NCBI RefSeq assembly: GCF_002286775.1
Contig: NZ_NSGJ01000038.1
Location: forward strand, 1 to 52,896
Reading direction: 5' to 3'
DNA from: Myroides sp. N17-2
GTDB lineage: Bacteria; Bacteroidota; Bacteroidia; Flavobacteriales; Flavobacteriaceae
Length of the DNA stretch: 52,896 bases
Shown here: positions 17,387-26,079 of the stretch, one piece after another
Layout of the letters: each line of letters opens with the position of its first letter
Numbering within the stretch: position 1 is the first letter of the stretch
Made by a program: the position numbers and the translations under genes
The notes under the pieces: model-generated
Database searches by the model: none
What the model was told of the DNA's origin: nothing
What the model saw: only the letters and a program-made list of their open reading frames with translations

Positions 17387-19954
17387 ATGAAAAGAATTCC
17401 CTTACTAATATTGCTTGGAGTATTATCATTTTCGTGTAGTAACGATGATGGCGGTGGTAAAAAAGAAAAACCTGTAGAGAAACCAGACTATCAGCCTAAA
17501 GTTTTAATTCCTTTTGAAGAAAGAGGATTATGGGGATTTAGAGATCCACAGGCTAACGTAGTAGTAGTGGTACCTCAGTATGAGGCTGTAAAAGACTTTG
17601 ATGAGCACAAGATCGCTAGAGTAAAGAAGAGCAAATTATGGGGGCTTATAGATATGTTAGGTAAGTCAGTTATCTCGCCTACTTATAATGATATAGAGAA
17701 TTTTAGTGGACAAGGATATGCTACCGTAGTGAAGCTTGAGAAAAGCGGAGTAATAAATACAAAGGGAGAAGAAAAGGTAGCGCCAGTCTATGATAAAATC
17801 TTTGGGTATTATGATAAGCAGTATGTAAAGGTTGAAGCAGAGAATAAATTTGGTATAGTAGATAAGGATTGGAAAGTGGTAATAAAACCTACTTATACGA
17901 AGATTCGCGAGTTTGGAACTGATGGTGTAAATGCAAATCACATTATCGTAGAACAAACTAAGAAACGTGGATTAATCAAAAAAGAGTGGAAAACAATAGC
18001 AGAGGCAAAATACGATAGTATCACTAAGTTTGATGCTAAGGGAGTTGCTTTTTTAATTGATTCTTTAAAGGTAGGGATGGTTAATGCTGAAGGGAGATTA
18101 TTAGAACCCAAATATGATATAATAAAAGAGTCTAATGATGAGAAAGAAGTTACCTATAAAGTAGTATTAGCAGAGAAATGGGGATTATTAAATAAAGATT
18201 GGAAAGAGATCATATCACCTCGTTTTGAAGCTGACTTTAAGATATTTGAGTTTGATAAATCGGGATACGCTAGATTACACGTAGGGGATAAATGGGGATT
18301 TATAGATAGTAATCACAAGGTCTTGTTAGAGCCTATCTATGATGAGATAACGGAGTTCGATATACAAGGGTTTGCTAGAATTAAAGTAGGAGAGAAATGG
18401 GGAGTCATAAATAGAAGTTTCAAAGTACTGTTAGAACCTATCTATGATGATATTATAGGGTTTAATGCTGAGGGATATGCCCGCGTGATTAAGGATAAAA
18501 AACTTGGAGTGATTAATAAAGATTGGAAGATAGTATTGCCGATAGAGTATGATAACATAGGAGATATCTTACCTTATGGGATGACTAGACTTACGCAAAA
18601 TGGCAAGTTGGGTCTTGCTGATAAGGCGTGGAACGTGGTGTTACCTGTGATGTATAAAGATATTAAGATGACAGATGATAATGGTTTTGTGCAGATTAAT
18701 AATGATATAATAGGACAGGATAATGCCATTGGGTTATTTGATGTAAAAACACATAAAGTATTAGAGCCAGTGTATAAAGCTATTGGAAGCTTTGATAAGA
18801 ATGGATACGTTTTGGTTCAGAGTATTGATAGTAGGTATAATCTGTTAAATAAATCTTTAGTAGAGGGGCTTAATGAAAGCTTTGCGAGTATTAGTCTTTT
18901 AGAAGAAGATAATACATATAGGGTAACAAAGGGAATTTATGCAGGTGTTTATAGTAATGCGTTAGTAGAATTAGTTAAAGCTGATCGTTATATGAAGATA
19001 TTCAGCTTTGAGAAAGACAATAAAGCTGTAGTAGAATCAGGGTTAGGTAGAAGAGGATTAATTAATAGACAGTGGAAAGAAGTATTAGAAACGAAATATT
19101 ACTTTATCAATGAACCAGATACTAAGAGAAATAGAATATTAGACAGTAAGGATAAAGAAGGGGATTTACCTCTTTTTAATTTCTATACAGATGGAGGGAA
19201 AACGTTAGAGTCAAATTATAAAGAAATCAAGGTTAATTATGAGAATGGTGTGATCTTATTAAGAGGATTAAATGGTAAGTATGGTTTTGCTAGTGAGAAC
19301 TTAAGTGTGGTGGTAGATGCCGAGTATGGAAAGGAGTTTGATTTCAAAAATGCTTCTGTGTCTCCATTTGAGCTAAATGGACAATGGGGTATTATGAATA
19401 AGTTTGGAGTTAAAGTTATCTCTGCCACTTATGATCGTATAACAGAATTTAGTGAAGACGGCTATGCTAGGGTGATAAGAGGAGGTCTTTATGGTTTTGT
19501 GAATAGTTCGGGACTGTTAACAGTAGAAGCAAAGTATGAAATGGTAGATCAGAAATTGATAAGAGATGGTTTGTCTAAAGTGAGATTAAATGGATACCCG
19601 ATGATTATTGATTACACTAAAGGGACAGAATTATTTAAACCAGGTAGCGTAAGTGATGTAGATAACTTGTTTAATGGATATGCTTCATTCGAAATAGGAG
19701 GTAAATGGGGAATAAAGAATAAGGATGGTAATGAAATAGCGAAAGCAAAGTATGATAAGATAGATCGCTTTAATAATAGTGATAATACGGTGAGAATGTA
19801 CGCAGGAAGATATGTGGGGGTAATGAATGCGAGAGGAGTGATTATAATAGAAGCAAATACTTATGAGTCTATAGGAACATTTAGTGGAGGAAAAGCTTCT
19901 GCTAGTAGAAATGGGACTACAGTGACGGTAGGTTTAGATGGAAAAGAAATATAG
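17387..19954 (+). CDS. Giant WG-repeat surface lipoprotein
   Basis: An 855-residue exported lipoprotein. The signal peptide ends at a lipobox cysteine (LSFSCSNDDGGG). The glycine-rich stretch after the cysteine resembles export signals of Bacteroidetes surface lipoproteins, which is inference. Almost all the rest consists of WG-type repeats of about 35-45 residues, each with a core like KWGLINKDWK followed by a YDxI segment. About 18 are visible, for example SKLWGLIDMLGK, EKWGLLNKDWK, DKWGFIDSNHK, EKWGVINRSFK and GQWGIMNKFG. The repeats form beta structures of unknown function. Several repeats have Gly-Leu/Gly-Ile in place of Trp-Gly. The gene is monocistronic, ended by a clear terminator. 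Confidence 0.9.
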   Translation: MKRIPLLILLGVLSFSCSNDDGGGKKEKPVEKPDYQPKVLIPFEERGLWGFRDPQANVVVVVPQYEAVKDFDEHKIARVKKSKLWGLIDMLGKSVISPTYNDIENFSGQGYATVVKLEKSGVINTKGEEKVAPVYDKIFGYYDKQYVKVEAENKFGIVDKDWKVVIKPTYTKIREFGTDGVNANHIIVEQTKKRGLIKKEWKTIAEAKYDSITKFDAKGVAFLIDSLKVGMVNAEGRLLEPKYDIIKESNDEKEVTYKVVLAEKWGLLNKDWKEIISPRFEADFKIFEFDKSGYARLHVGDKWGFIDSNHKVLLEPIYDEITEFDIQGFARIKVGEKWGVINRSFKVLLEPIYDDIIGFNAEGYARVIKDKKLGVINKDWKIVLPIEYDNIGDILPYGMTRLTQNGKLGLADKAWNVVLPVMYKDIKMTDDNGFVQINNDIIGQDNAIGLFDVKTHKVLEPVYKAIGSFDKNGYVLVQSIDSRYNLLNKSLVEGLNESFASISLLEEDNTYRVTKGIYAGVYSNALVELVKADRYMKIFSFEKDNKAVVESGLGRRGLINRQWKEVLETKYYFINEPDTKRNRILDSKDKEGDLPLFNFYTDGGKTLESNYKEIKVNYENGVILLRGLNGKYGFASENLSVVVDAEYGKEFDFKNASVSPFELNGQWGIMNKFGVKVISATYDRITEFSEDGYARVIRGGLYGFVNSSGLLTVEAKYEMVDQKLIRDGLSKVRLNGYPMIIDYTKGTELFKPGSVSDVDNLFNGYASFEIGGKWGIKNKDGNEIAKAKYDKIDRFNNSDNTVRMYAGRYVGVMNARGVIIIEANTYESIGTFSGGKASASRNGTTVTVGLDGKEI

Positions 19955-19989
19955 GTTAACCCCATGATCAGTGTTAGCCAAATACTACA

Positions 19990-20017
19990 AAGCACTTCGA
20001 AAGGAGTGCTTTTTTTT
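19990..20017 (+). terminator. Intrinsic terminator of the WG-repeat gene
   Basis: AAGCACTTC-GAAA-GGAGTGCTT (one wobble pair, GNRA-type loop) followed by a run of T residues, 36 bases after the stop. The same stem sequence recurs after the second 66-residue paralogue. Confidence 0.9.
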
Positions 20018-20320
20018 GTAACTATATTGATGATGTAAGAAGTGATTTGTAATTATAAGAGCTAGACATAGACTATATTTAGATATTGAAGTATTATGTC
20101 AGCTAGGTATTTGTTAAGGTGTTGATATTGATAGTCTTAATTTAGATAAAACTACCTTGGTTATTTGTTTGAATCAATGATTATTCTTAAATTTAGTAAA
20201 CCTTAAATCTATAGGTAAATGATAACTGTGGATTATAAGGATAAAGATAAAGTTAGCAAGATATTGATGTCAAAAAGTGACTTTATTAGAGAGTAGGTGT
20301 CTAACTTAAATCCGTTTATT
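20018..20320. other. Intergenic region, nothing recognised
   Basis: About 300 AT-rich bases between a terminator and the CBS gene. I see no repeat, clear promoter or open frame of note. Confidence 0.5.
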
Positions 20321-20755
20321 ATGAGACAAAATGTTCCAGTAGCCGAAATTATGACTAAAGAGTTAATTACTCTTACATTAAGTAATAGTCTGTATGATGC
20401 AGAAAAGTTGTTTAAAAAACATAATATTAGGCATATACCTATAGTTAATGAAGGGAAGCTGATAGGTGTACTTAGTTATTCAGATTTGCTTAAGATTAGC
20501 TATGCTGATGTATTAGATGATGAAGATGATTTAATGGATGTATCTTCTGTAGTATATGATGTATACTCTATTAGTCAAGTGATGGCTAAAGTTGTTGTTA
20601 GTGCATTGCCTACTGCTACTATTAAGGAAGTAACGGAGATATTGGCGAAGCAGAGTTTTCACTCTATACCTATAGTAGATGAAGAGAATAATCTATTGGG
20701 AATAGTGACTACCACAGATTTATTAAAGTACTTTTTAAAACAATATCAAAATTAG
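20321..20755 (+). CDS. Tandem CBS-domain protein
   Basis: A 144-residue cytoplasmic protein made of two CBS domains (Bateman module). The first spans about residues 1-55 (VAEIMTKELITLTLSNSLYDAEKLF, HNIRHIPIVNEGKLIGVLSYSDLL). The second spans about 85-144 (ISQVMAKVVVSALPTATIKEV, SFHSIPIVDEENNLLGIVTTTDLLKYFL). An acidic linker (DDEDDLMD) lies between them. Such free-standing modules bind adenine nucleotides and act as sensors, but the partner is unknown. The ATG at 20321 gives the usual flavobacterial N-terminus; the GTG at 20297 would add eight residues with no family support. Confidence 0.9.
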   Translation: MRQNVPVAEIMTKELITLTLSNSLYDAEKLFKKHNIRHIPIVNEGKLIGVLSYSDLLKISYADVLDDEDDLMDVSSVVYDVYSISQVMAKVVVSALPTATIKEVTEILAKQSFHSIPIVDEENNLLGIVTTTDLLKYFLKQYQN

Positions 20756-21119
20756 AACAAGTACTCTATTATAGAGTTTAAAATATGTAAAGCAGGATAA
20801 ATCGGTCGAAAAGTTTTTCCACGCCTATAAAAATGAATTTCGTTAGAGATAGAGTACTATAATTGCTCATATCTATTAATGAATTTCATTTTTTTTTATG
20901 CCTAGAAAATACAGAAAATCTACATTTTGTGATTAAAACATCAGTGAATGTGGTTTTATATTAAAAAGAGAGTGAATCTGTTGAATATGTTCGCTTAATT
21001 AAGGTTTAAAAATTTATTTAATTCATAAATGATTAAAAAAGTATTAAATGCTTAGTTATTTTTGTGTTTTATTGAGATGTTTTTTATATTTGATACAGTG
21101 ATACAATAGTACTACAGAT
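20756..21119. other. Leader region of the first 66-residue paralogue
   Basis: About 360 bases. AAAAATGAA (near 20829) can pair with TTCATTTTT (near 20883) ahead of a T-run, which could be a weak terminator for the CBS gene. The promoter of the small gene lies at the right end. Confidence 0.4.
21061..21092 (+). promoter_or_regulatory. Complete Bacteroidetes-type promoter
   Basis: TTTG at 21061-21064 and TATATTTG at 21085-21092 are separated by 20 bases. This fits the flavobacterial -33/-7 arrangement, 28 bases upstream of the small gene. A second TAnnTTTG match (TATTTTTG, 21057-21064) overlaps the -33 element. Confidence 0.65.
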
Positions 21120-21320
21120 ATGAAAAGAAAGACAATGTTTGACTTTGCGAAAACAATACTAGAGAATGTTAGTTTTGATCCAAAGTTATTTTATAAAGAA
21201 TTGCAAAAGGCTATTCAAAATCTTTTACCATACGACCTAGAGCAATTAACTGATTGGGTTAGCGGATATGTAAAAGAGAAGCCTGAGCTTAGTGACTCGT
21301 TAGAATTAATTAAGATTTAA
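21120..21320 (+). CDS. Small conserved-looking protein, paralogue 1
   Basis: A 66-residue soluble protein of unknown function. It begins MKRKTMFDFAKTILENVSF and is predicted mostly helical, with conserved aromatic and leucine positions (FDPKLFYKEL, LLPYDLEQL, WVSGYV). It has no cysteine, signal peptide or membrane helix. About three quarters of its residues are identical to the protein at 21575-21775. The repeated copy and the perfect promoter argue strongly that it is real. I recall similar short proteins in Flavobacteriia but no function for them. Confidence 0.85.
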   Translation: MKRKTMFDFAKTILENVSFDPKLFYKELQKAIQNLLPYDLEQLTDWVSGYVKEKPELSDSLELIKI

Positions 21321-21326
21321 GGTATA

Positions 21327-21357
21327 AAAAGCACTTCTTATAGAGTTGTTTTTTTTT
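21327..21357 (+). terminator. Weak intrinsic terminator
   Basis: AAGCACTTC and GAGTTGTTT can pair with two wobbles and one mismatch, followed by a long T-run. It resembles a worn copy of the stem after the second paralogue. Confidence 0.5.
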
Positions 21358-21574
21358 GTTCTAAAAAACAACTTAATAAGACAATTAAAAGAGTGTTTAT
21401 TTATTGAAGTAAATAAATTATTATTTAGTTTTAATTCAGGATATTCATTGATTAAATCTATAAAATGAGAATGCAATATTAATTGCTAAAATTGTATTAA
21501 AGTCTAAAGTAAAAATATGAAAGGTATTTCTAAATGAGTATGTTTACTATGTAGTAAGATAAAAAGTTACAAAT

Positions 21575-21775
21575 ATGAAAACACGTTTAATGTTTGATTT
21601 TGCAAAGACAATATTAGAAAATGTGAGCTTTGATCCTAAACTATTTTACAAAGAACTACACAAGGCAATTAATCATTTGTTGCCATATGATGTAGAACAA
21701 TTAGGAAAGTGGGTTAGTGGATATGTTCAAGGAAAACCAGAACTTCAAGAATCTTTAAATTTAATTAATGTTTAA
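21575..21775 (+). CDS. Small conserved-looking protein, paralogue 2
   Basis: 66 residues, aligning without gaps to the protein at 21120-21320 (about 50 of 66 identical). The first half (MFDFAKTILENVSFDPKLFYKEL) is invariant apart from the first few residues. The differences lie in the linker (QNLLPYD/NHLLPYD) and C-terminal tail. It is followed by a good terminator. I see no strict TAnnTTTG element in the 250 bases upstream, so its expression may differ from that of copy 1. Tandem duplication with a strongly conserved core suggests a constrained binding surface; the function is unknown. Confidence 0.85.
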   Translation: MKTRLMFDFAKTILENVSFDPKLFYKELHKAINHLLPYDVEQLGKWVSGYVQGKPELQESLNLINV

Positions 21776-21785
21776 ATATAATATG

Positions 21786-21812
21786 AAGCACTTCGAAAGA
21801 GGTGCTTTTTTT
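21786..21812 (+). terminator. Intrinsic terminator after paralogue 2
   Basis: AAGCACTTC-GAAA-GAGGTGCTT followed by seven T residues, 10 bases after the stop codon. Confidence 0.88.
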
Positions 21813-22220
21813 GTGCCTAATTCTTCCATTCTCTTTTATTTAAGGGCAATGTCACTTTCTCTAGCTTCATTATTATAGCAGACTTCTAGAAGGTTTATTA
21901 CTGAAATAGTCCTTTTTACATTGGAAACCTCAATGAATCTGCAGATAAACTACAGATGAGAGCAGATATAAGCTCCTCACTCTTCATTCATTTTATTAGG
22001 AAGATATAATGAAGTTTTTTTGATTTTATAAATTTAAGGTGCTAGCAATAAACTAAGGTGTATAATTTTTTTTGGTTTTTAATATGTATCTTTGCAAAGT
22101 ATTGATTTTTAGTATTCAATAGCTTTTTCTTGGCCAATCTTCAAGGTCAATATTTAAAAATAATCAGAATAACATACGTTAATAGGAAGGATAGCTTTTT
22201 TTATGCAACCTTGGTTCGAG

Positions 22221-22264
22221 TGAGTCCATAGTGAGTCCATAATGAGTCCATCGTGACTCCATTA
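22221..22264. repeat. Four tandem 11-bp repeats
   Basis: Consecutive units TGAGTCCATAG, TGAGTCCATAA, TGAGTCCATCG and TGACTCCATTA. The constant part is TGA(G/C)TCCAT. Even spacing of one helical turn would place a bound protein on one face of the DNA. Confidence 0.88.
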
Positions 22265-22287
22265 AAAGGGCTGTTTTAATGGAGTCA
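22254..22287. repeat. Perfect 14-bp inverted repeat
   Basis: TGACTCCATTAAAA (22254-22267) and TTTTAATGGAGTCA (22274-22287) are exact reverse complements around GGGCTG. The left arm is the fourth unit of the 11-bp tandem array, so direct and inverted repeats share sequence. No T-run follows, so it is not a typical terminator. Confidence 0.88.
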
Positions 22288-22775
22288 TTATGTATTCACA
22301 ATGCTGTCAATATAGTTTCATATAAGGCCACATAACAACTTCATAACTAGGTATCGATAAATAAGGGAGTTTGCTTTTTCTTGAGAGAAGTAATAAGATA
22401 TATAATCCTTAGAGGAATTAAAAAACATTGATTTCTAATGAAATAGAAATCAGAATATGAAGCAAATGTATGAAAAATAAGTGTTAGTACAAGTTATATG
22501 TATGATTAGAATTATTGGCATATTGTTTGTTTTATATGTAGTAAGAAACAGAATTAGAAGACTATACATGCTGATATAAAGATATTAGTCAAGTGAGTTT
22601 TTTAAGAAGAGTAAGAACTTTACTCCCCCAAAGAAAGGTTGTTTACCATCGACTTATATTACCACTGATATAAGTATAGTCTTTAGTTTTGTTTAAAAAC
22701 ATATTGATTAGTTATCATATACATTGATTTAAAATAAGAAGATAGAATTTGTTATTCTGTTTTTGCTTACCGTAA

Positions 22776-22819
22776 TAATAAAAAAAGCTCCTAGTAAAAT
22801 ATCTTTTACAGGAGCTTTT
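22776..22819 (-). terminator. Intrinsic terminator of the bestrophin-like gene
   Basis: On the minus strand AAAAGCTCCT-GTAAAA pairs with TTTTAC-AGGAGCTTTT (one bulge), followed by TTTATTATT. It is 50 bases downstream of the stop at 22869. Confidence 0.88.
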
Positions 22820-22868
22820 CTATTTTGTATAATTGCTTTGTAGTATTTGGCTAATGCTGAATGTGGGT

Positions 22869-23795
22869 TTAAGTAACTATGTAATTCTTGTCCGGAGTGA
22901 TTAACTCAGGAGGAGTCATATCAGATATTTCACTTAAAGAATAGGCTATATTTGCACACATTTGATCTAGTGCTAAGTCATTTTCTTCTTCTCCGAAAGG
23001 CTCTGCTATCTCTGCAACTACAGCATCTAAGGCAATAAATGTATATGCAACGAAGGTTACGAAGAATGGCATAGCCCATATAATAAGATCTATCAAGCCA
23101 AAAGGAAGTATAAAACAATATACATATACTGTTCTGTGTAGGATAACAAAATATACGAAAGGAATCTTAGTATGTACGATGCGTTCGCAAGCTCCCAATA
23201 CAATAGATAGTTCATCTATATTCTTATCTATTCTAGCCTGTGTGATTGTATCTAATCTTCCTGCGCGTTGCTGAGTAGCTATCCACTTCGTTAATTCATT
23301 TAAGATAAATGAAGGTTTGAATTTCTTAGTTAGCATAGCCTCATACACATCTTCTTTAAGATAAGGACGTACAGTGTCATAGTCTATTTTAGTTCTAAGC
23401 TGTTTATTAAGTAGATAACAAAAAGCTATAATCAGATTGATTCCTTCTTCTTTATCTTTCTTAGTAAACTGATTGTTTTCTTCAATGTAATTCTGAATTT
23501 GAAAAGCGAGAGATCTAGAATGGATGACTAAGCTTCCCCATTGTTTACGGCCTTCCCAGAAGCGATCATACGCTGCACTATTACAAAAACCTAAGAAGAT
23601 AGCCAGAGAAATACCTATCAATGCAAAAGCACCTACATTTAGTGGTATAATCACATCAGGAAATAAATAATGTGCAAAGTATACTATCCAAGAGAATATA
23701 AAAATAGCGATTAGGGTAGGGAATATTTTTTTAAGAACTGAACCTTTCCAGATAAAAAGCATTTGAACAATATGCTTTTTGTTTCTAACGATCAT
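22869..23795 (-). CDS. Bestrophin-family (UPF0187) membrane channel
   Basis: A 308-residue inner-membrane protein of the bacterial bestrophin family, whose members are ion channels. The N-terminal hydrophobic segments (IFPTLIAIFIFSWIVYFAHYLF, VGAFALIGISLAIFLGFCNSAAYDRFWEGRKQW) contain the family pattern of small residues followed by AYDRFWEGRK. HTKIPFVYFVILHRTVYVYCFILPFGL is the conserved pore-lining second half. It ends with a charged cytoplasmic tail including IAEPFGEEENDLALD, another family signature. Ion selectivity cannot be read from sequence. A terminator-like hairpin lies in its leader at 23836-23870, a possible attenuator. Confidence 0.93.
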   Translation of the reverse strand: MIVRNKKHIVQMLFIWKGSVLKKIFPTLIAIFIFSWIVYFAHYLFPDVIIPLNVGAFALIGISLAIFLGFCNSAAYDRFWEGRKQWGSLVIHSRSLAFQIQNYIEENNQFTKKDKEEGINLIIAFCYLLNKQLRTKIDYDTVRPYLKEDVYEAMLTKKFKPSFILNELTKWIATQQRAGRLDTITQARIDKNIDELSIVLGACERIVHTKIPFVYFVILHRTVYVYCFILPFGLIDLIIWAMPFFVTFVAYTFIALDAVVAEIAEPFGEEENDLALDQMCANIAYSLSEISDMTPPELITPDKNYIVT

Positions 23796-23835
23796 AAGTA
23801 TTGTTTTTTAGAATGACAAAGTTAAAGTGAAAACA

Positions 23836-23870
23836 TAAAAAAAGCTACTTATTTTATAGATAAGTAGCTT
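23836..23870 (-). terminator. Terminator-like hairpin upstream of the bestrophin start
   Basis: On the minus strand AAGCTACTTAT and ATAAGTAGCTT form a perfect 11-bp stem with a 7-base loop, followed by TTTTTTATG. It lies 40 bases upstream of the start codon of the minus-strand gene, with no minus-strand gene before it. It must therefore end a leader transcript or a small RNA. Confidence 0.75.
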
Positions 23871-24184
23871 AATATGATGTCCTCTAAAAACATCAAAACA
23901 ACAATATTTTATATCTAAATACTATCCTCTTTTACGAGATAAAGCATAAAGAATACATATAAATCTCTTTATAGTATGTAGTAAATATATAAATAAGTTT
24001 TGTTTTTAACAATTTTTTTCGATGATTATATTAATGTTTTGGTAATAGTTTTTATAATAAACTTAAAATCAGTAAGGTAAAATAGCGTTAAAAGGTAAGG
24101 GGAAAGTAATAAAAGTTATTTTGTCTAAGGTTTATCTGTAAAATACTTACTTTCGCAGTAAATTAAAATTAAAGTTTAAAATAA
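23871..24184. other. Divergent intergenic region
   Basis: About 310 AT-rich bases between the leader hairpin and nhaC. TACTTTCG at 24148-24155 is a one-off match to TAnnTTTG for nhaC. No coding frame is seen. Confidence 0.45.
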
Positions 24185-25639
24185 ATGAGTAAAAATCAAG
24201 ACAAAGCGGAAAGACCCATTACATTGCTTCAATCGTTAATACCTGTTACTATATTAGTAGCGTTATTAGCTATTAACGTGTATGTATTCCGGGATGATGC
24301 TCTGTCGGGCACTAATCAGTTCATTTTACTTATTGGTGGATCTATAGCTGCCATGGTAGGGCTTTATAATAGAGTTAGCTATGATAAAGTATTAACTCAG
24401 ATTATAAATAATGTTAGAGATACTTCTGGAGCTATATTTATTCTTTTATTAGTAGGAGCATTATCAGGGACATGGCTGTTAAGTGGTATTATACCGAGTA
24501 TGATATATTATGGATTACAGATATTACATCCTGCTATTTATTTGCCAGCTTGTTTAATAATTACATCGATTATATCTATTGCGACAGGTAGTTCGTGGAC
24601 TACATCGGCAACAGTAGGTATCGCATTAGTAGGAATCGGTCACGCTTTAGGTATGCCTATTGGTATGATAGGAGGAGCTGTGATTTCGGGAGCGTACTTT
24701 GGAGATAAGTTGTCTCCATTATCAGATACGACTAACTTAGCACCTGTGATGGCCGGTACTGATTTGTTTACACATATTAGATATATGTTGTATACTACTG
24801 TTCCTACGTATGTTGTGACATTAATCTTATTTATAATATTAGGATTAGTTTATGGGACAGGAGGAAATGTAGATACATCAGCTACGTTAAATGCTATATC
24901 TGACACATTTAATGTAACACCAGTATTATTCATTGTACCAGTTTTTGTTGTGTTCTTGATTGTAAAAAAGGTACAACCAATAGCCGCATTATTAATCGGT
25001 ACCTTATTAGGAGCTGTTTTTGCATTAATTTTTCAACAGGATATCGTAGTTCAAGTTTCGGGAGGAGAGACTTTTGATTTTTATAATGCATATAAAGGAG
25101 TGATGTTAGCCTTGACAACTGATATAAGAATCTTATCACCTTTAGAAAGTTTAAACGGATTATTCGAAGCAGGAGGTATGGCTAGTATGTTGAATACAGT
25201 ATGGTTAATTCTATGTGCTATGTTTTTTGGAGGGGCGATGGAGGCGATAGGAGCATTGCAGAAGATCTCTACAGCACTATTAAATATAGCGAATAATATG
25301 TTTGGATTATTTGCTAGTACTGTAGCAAGCTGTCTAGCGATTAATATAATGACATCAGATCAGTATCTGTCAATCGTCGTACCAGGGAAGATGTTCTCAG
25401 ATGCTTATAAAGCGAAGGGGCTTGCGCCAGAGAACTTAAGCCGTACGTTAGAAGATTCAGGTACAGTTACTTCTGTGTTAATACCATGGAATACTTGTGG
25501 AGCATATCACTCGGGAGTCTTAGGTATTCCTACGATGACATACCTACCTTATGCATTCTTTAATTACTTGAGTCCATTCGTAACGTTGTTATATGCGGCA
25601 TTTGATATTAAGATAAGACGAATATTAAAGAAGGAGTAA
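24185..25639 (+). CDS. nhaC: NhaC-type Na+/H+ antiporter
   Basis: A 484-residue inner-membrane antiporter with about 11-12 hydrophobic helices. Family segments include SIATGSSWTTSATVGIALVGIG, ISGAYFGDKLSPLSDTTNLAPV (the conserved polar signature of NhaC), and LEDSGTVTSVLIPWNTCGAYHSGVLGI near the C-terminus. It exchanges sodium for protons for pH and salt homeostasis; related members exchange malate or lysine-type substrates, so the ligand is not certain. It is monocistronic. The left arm of a MITE-like palindromic element begins right at its stop codon. Confidence 0.92.
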   Translation: MSKNQDKAERPITLLQSLIPVTILVALLAINVYVFRDDALSGTNQFILLIGGSIAAMVGLYNRVSYDKVLTQIINNVRDTSGAIFILLLVGALSGTWLLSGIIPSMIYYGLQILHPAIYLPACLIITSIISIATGSSWTTSATVGIALVGIGHALGMPIGMIGGAVISGAYFGDKLSPLSDTTNLAPVMAGTDLFTHIRYMLYTTVPTYVVTLILFIILGLVYGTGGNVDTSATLNAISDTFNVTPVLFIVPVFVVFLIVKKVQPIAALLIGTLLGAVFALIFQQDIVVQVSGGETFDFYNAYKGVMLALTTDIRILSPLESLNGLFEAGGMASMLNTVWLILCAMFFGGAMEAIGALQKISTALLNIANNMFGLFASTVASCLAINIMTSDQYLSIVVPGKMFSDAYKAKGLAPENLSRTLEDSGTVTSVLIPWNTCGAYHSGVLGIPTMTYLPYAFFNYLSPFVTLLYAAFDIKIRRILKKE

Positions 25640-25808
25640 GATTATCCTTAAATCTGCAACTAACATTTACTGCGAATAAATTCTACTTTACATAGCTTCA
25701 ATTAACTCTAAAACCACACTACAGTGTGCTTTAATCACTAATTTTGCTCTGTTTTGTACAATTCATTCTCGTTTAAATGTTATCTGCAGATTTAAGGAGT
25801 ATCTTACT
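25635..25808. repeat. MITE-like palindromic element, copy A
   Basis: The core is 25646-25797 (152 bp). Its ends are inverted repeats starting CCTTAAATCTGCA and ending TGCAGATTTAAGG, matching over 24 bp with two mismatches. The pairing continues outward through AGTAAGAT/ATCTTACT, so the outer arm overlaps the nhaC stop codon. The middle has a small hairpin CACACT-AC-AGTGTG (25715-25728). A second copy lies at 28249-28399. There is no open frame. It may also act as the transcript end of nhaC. Confidence 0.85.
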
Positions 25809-26027
25809 ATTGATATATGAGAGGCAATGAATTCACTAGTAGTGATGTTCATTGCCTTTTTTGTTAATTAATATTTTTATAACAATAGATGCTTCTCGAT
25901 TTTATATAAAAAATACTATCTTTAGAGATATCTAAAAAAAGTAATTAGATTTACTAGGTATAGATTTTACTTATGTAAGAATAAGAAACAATAATCATAA
26001 TTAATAGATTTAGTGTTTAAGTCGACT

Positions 26028-26035
26028 TACATTTG
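26028..26035 (+). promoter_or_regulatory. -7 promoter element of the peroxiredoxin gene
   Basis: TACATTTG matches TAnnTTTG, 44 bases before the ATG at 26080. Confidence 0.5.
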
Positions 26036-26079
26036 TAAAAGAAATCAAGAGAGTATTAATAACTTTAAAAATAAATATT

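Larger units (their letters stand above)
21813..22775. other. Long gene-free region with repeats
   Basis: Nearly 1 kb without a credible coding frame. It contains a TAnnTTTG match (TATCTTTG, 22087-22094) with no gene behind it. About 130 bases further on is a block of 11-bp direct repeats fused to a perfect inverted repeat (22221-22287). The layout would suit a non-coding RNA or a protein-binding locus, but neither is proved. Confidence 0.6.

Noticed and set aside
22221..22264. Short CRISPR-like array
   Set aside because: The units are contiguous 11-mers without spacers and there are no cas genes in the window.
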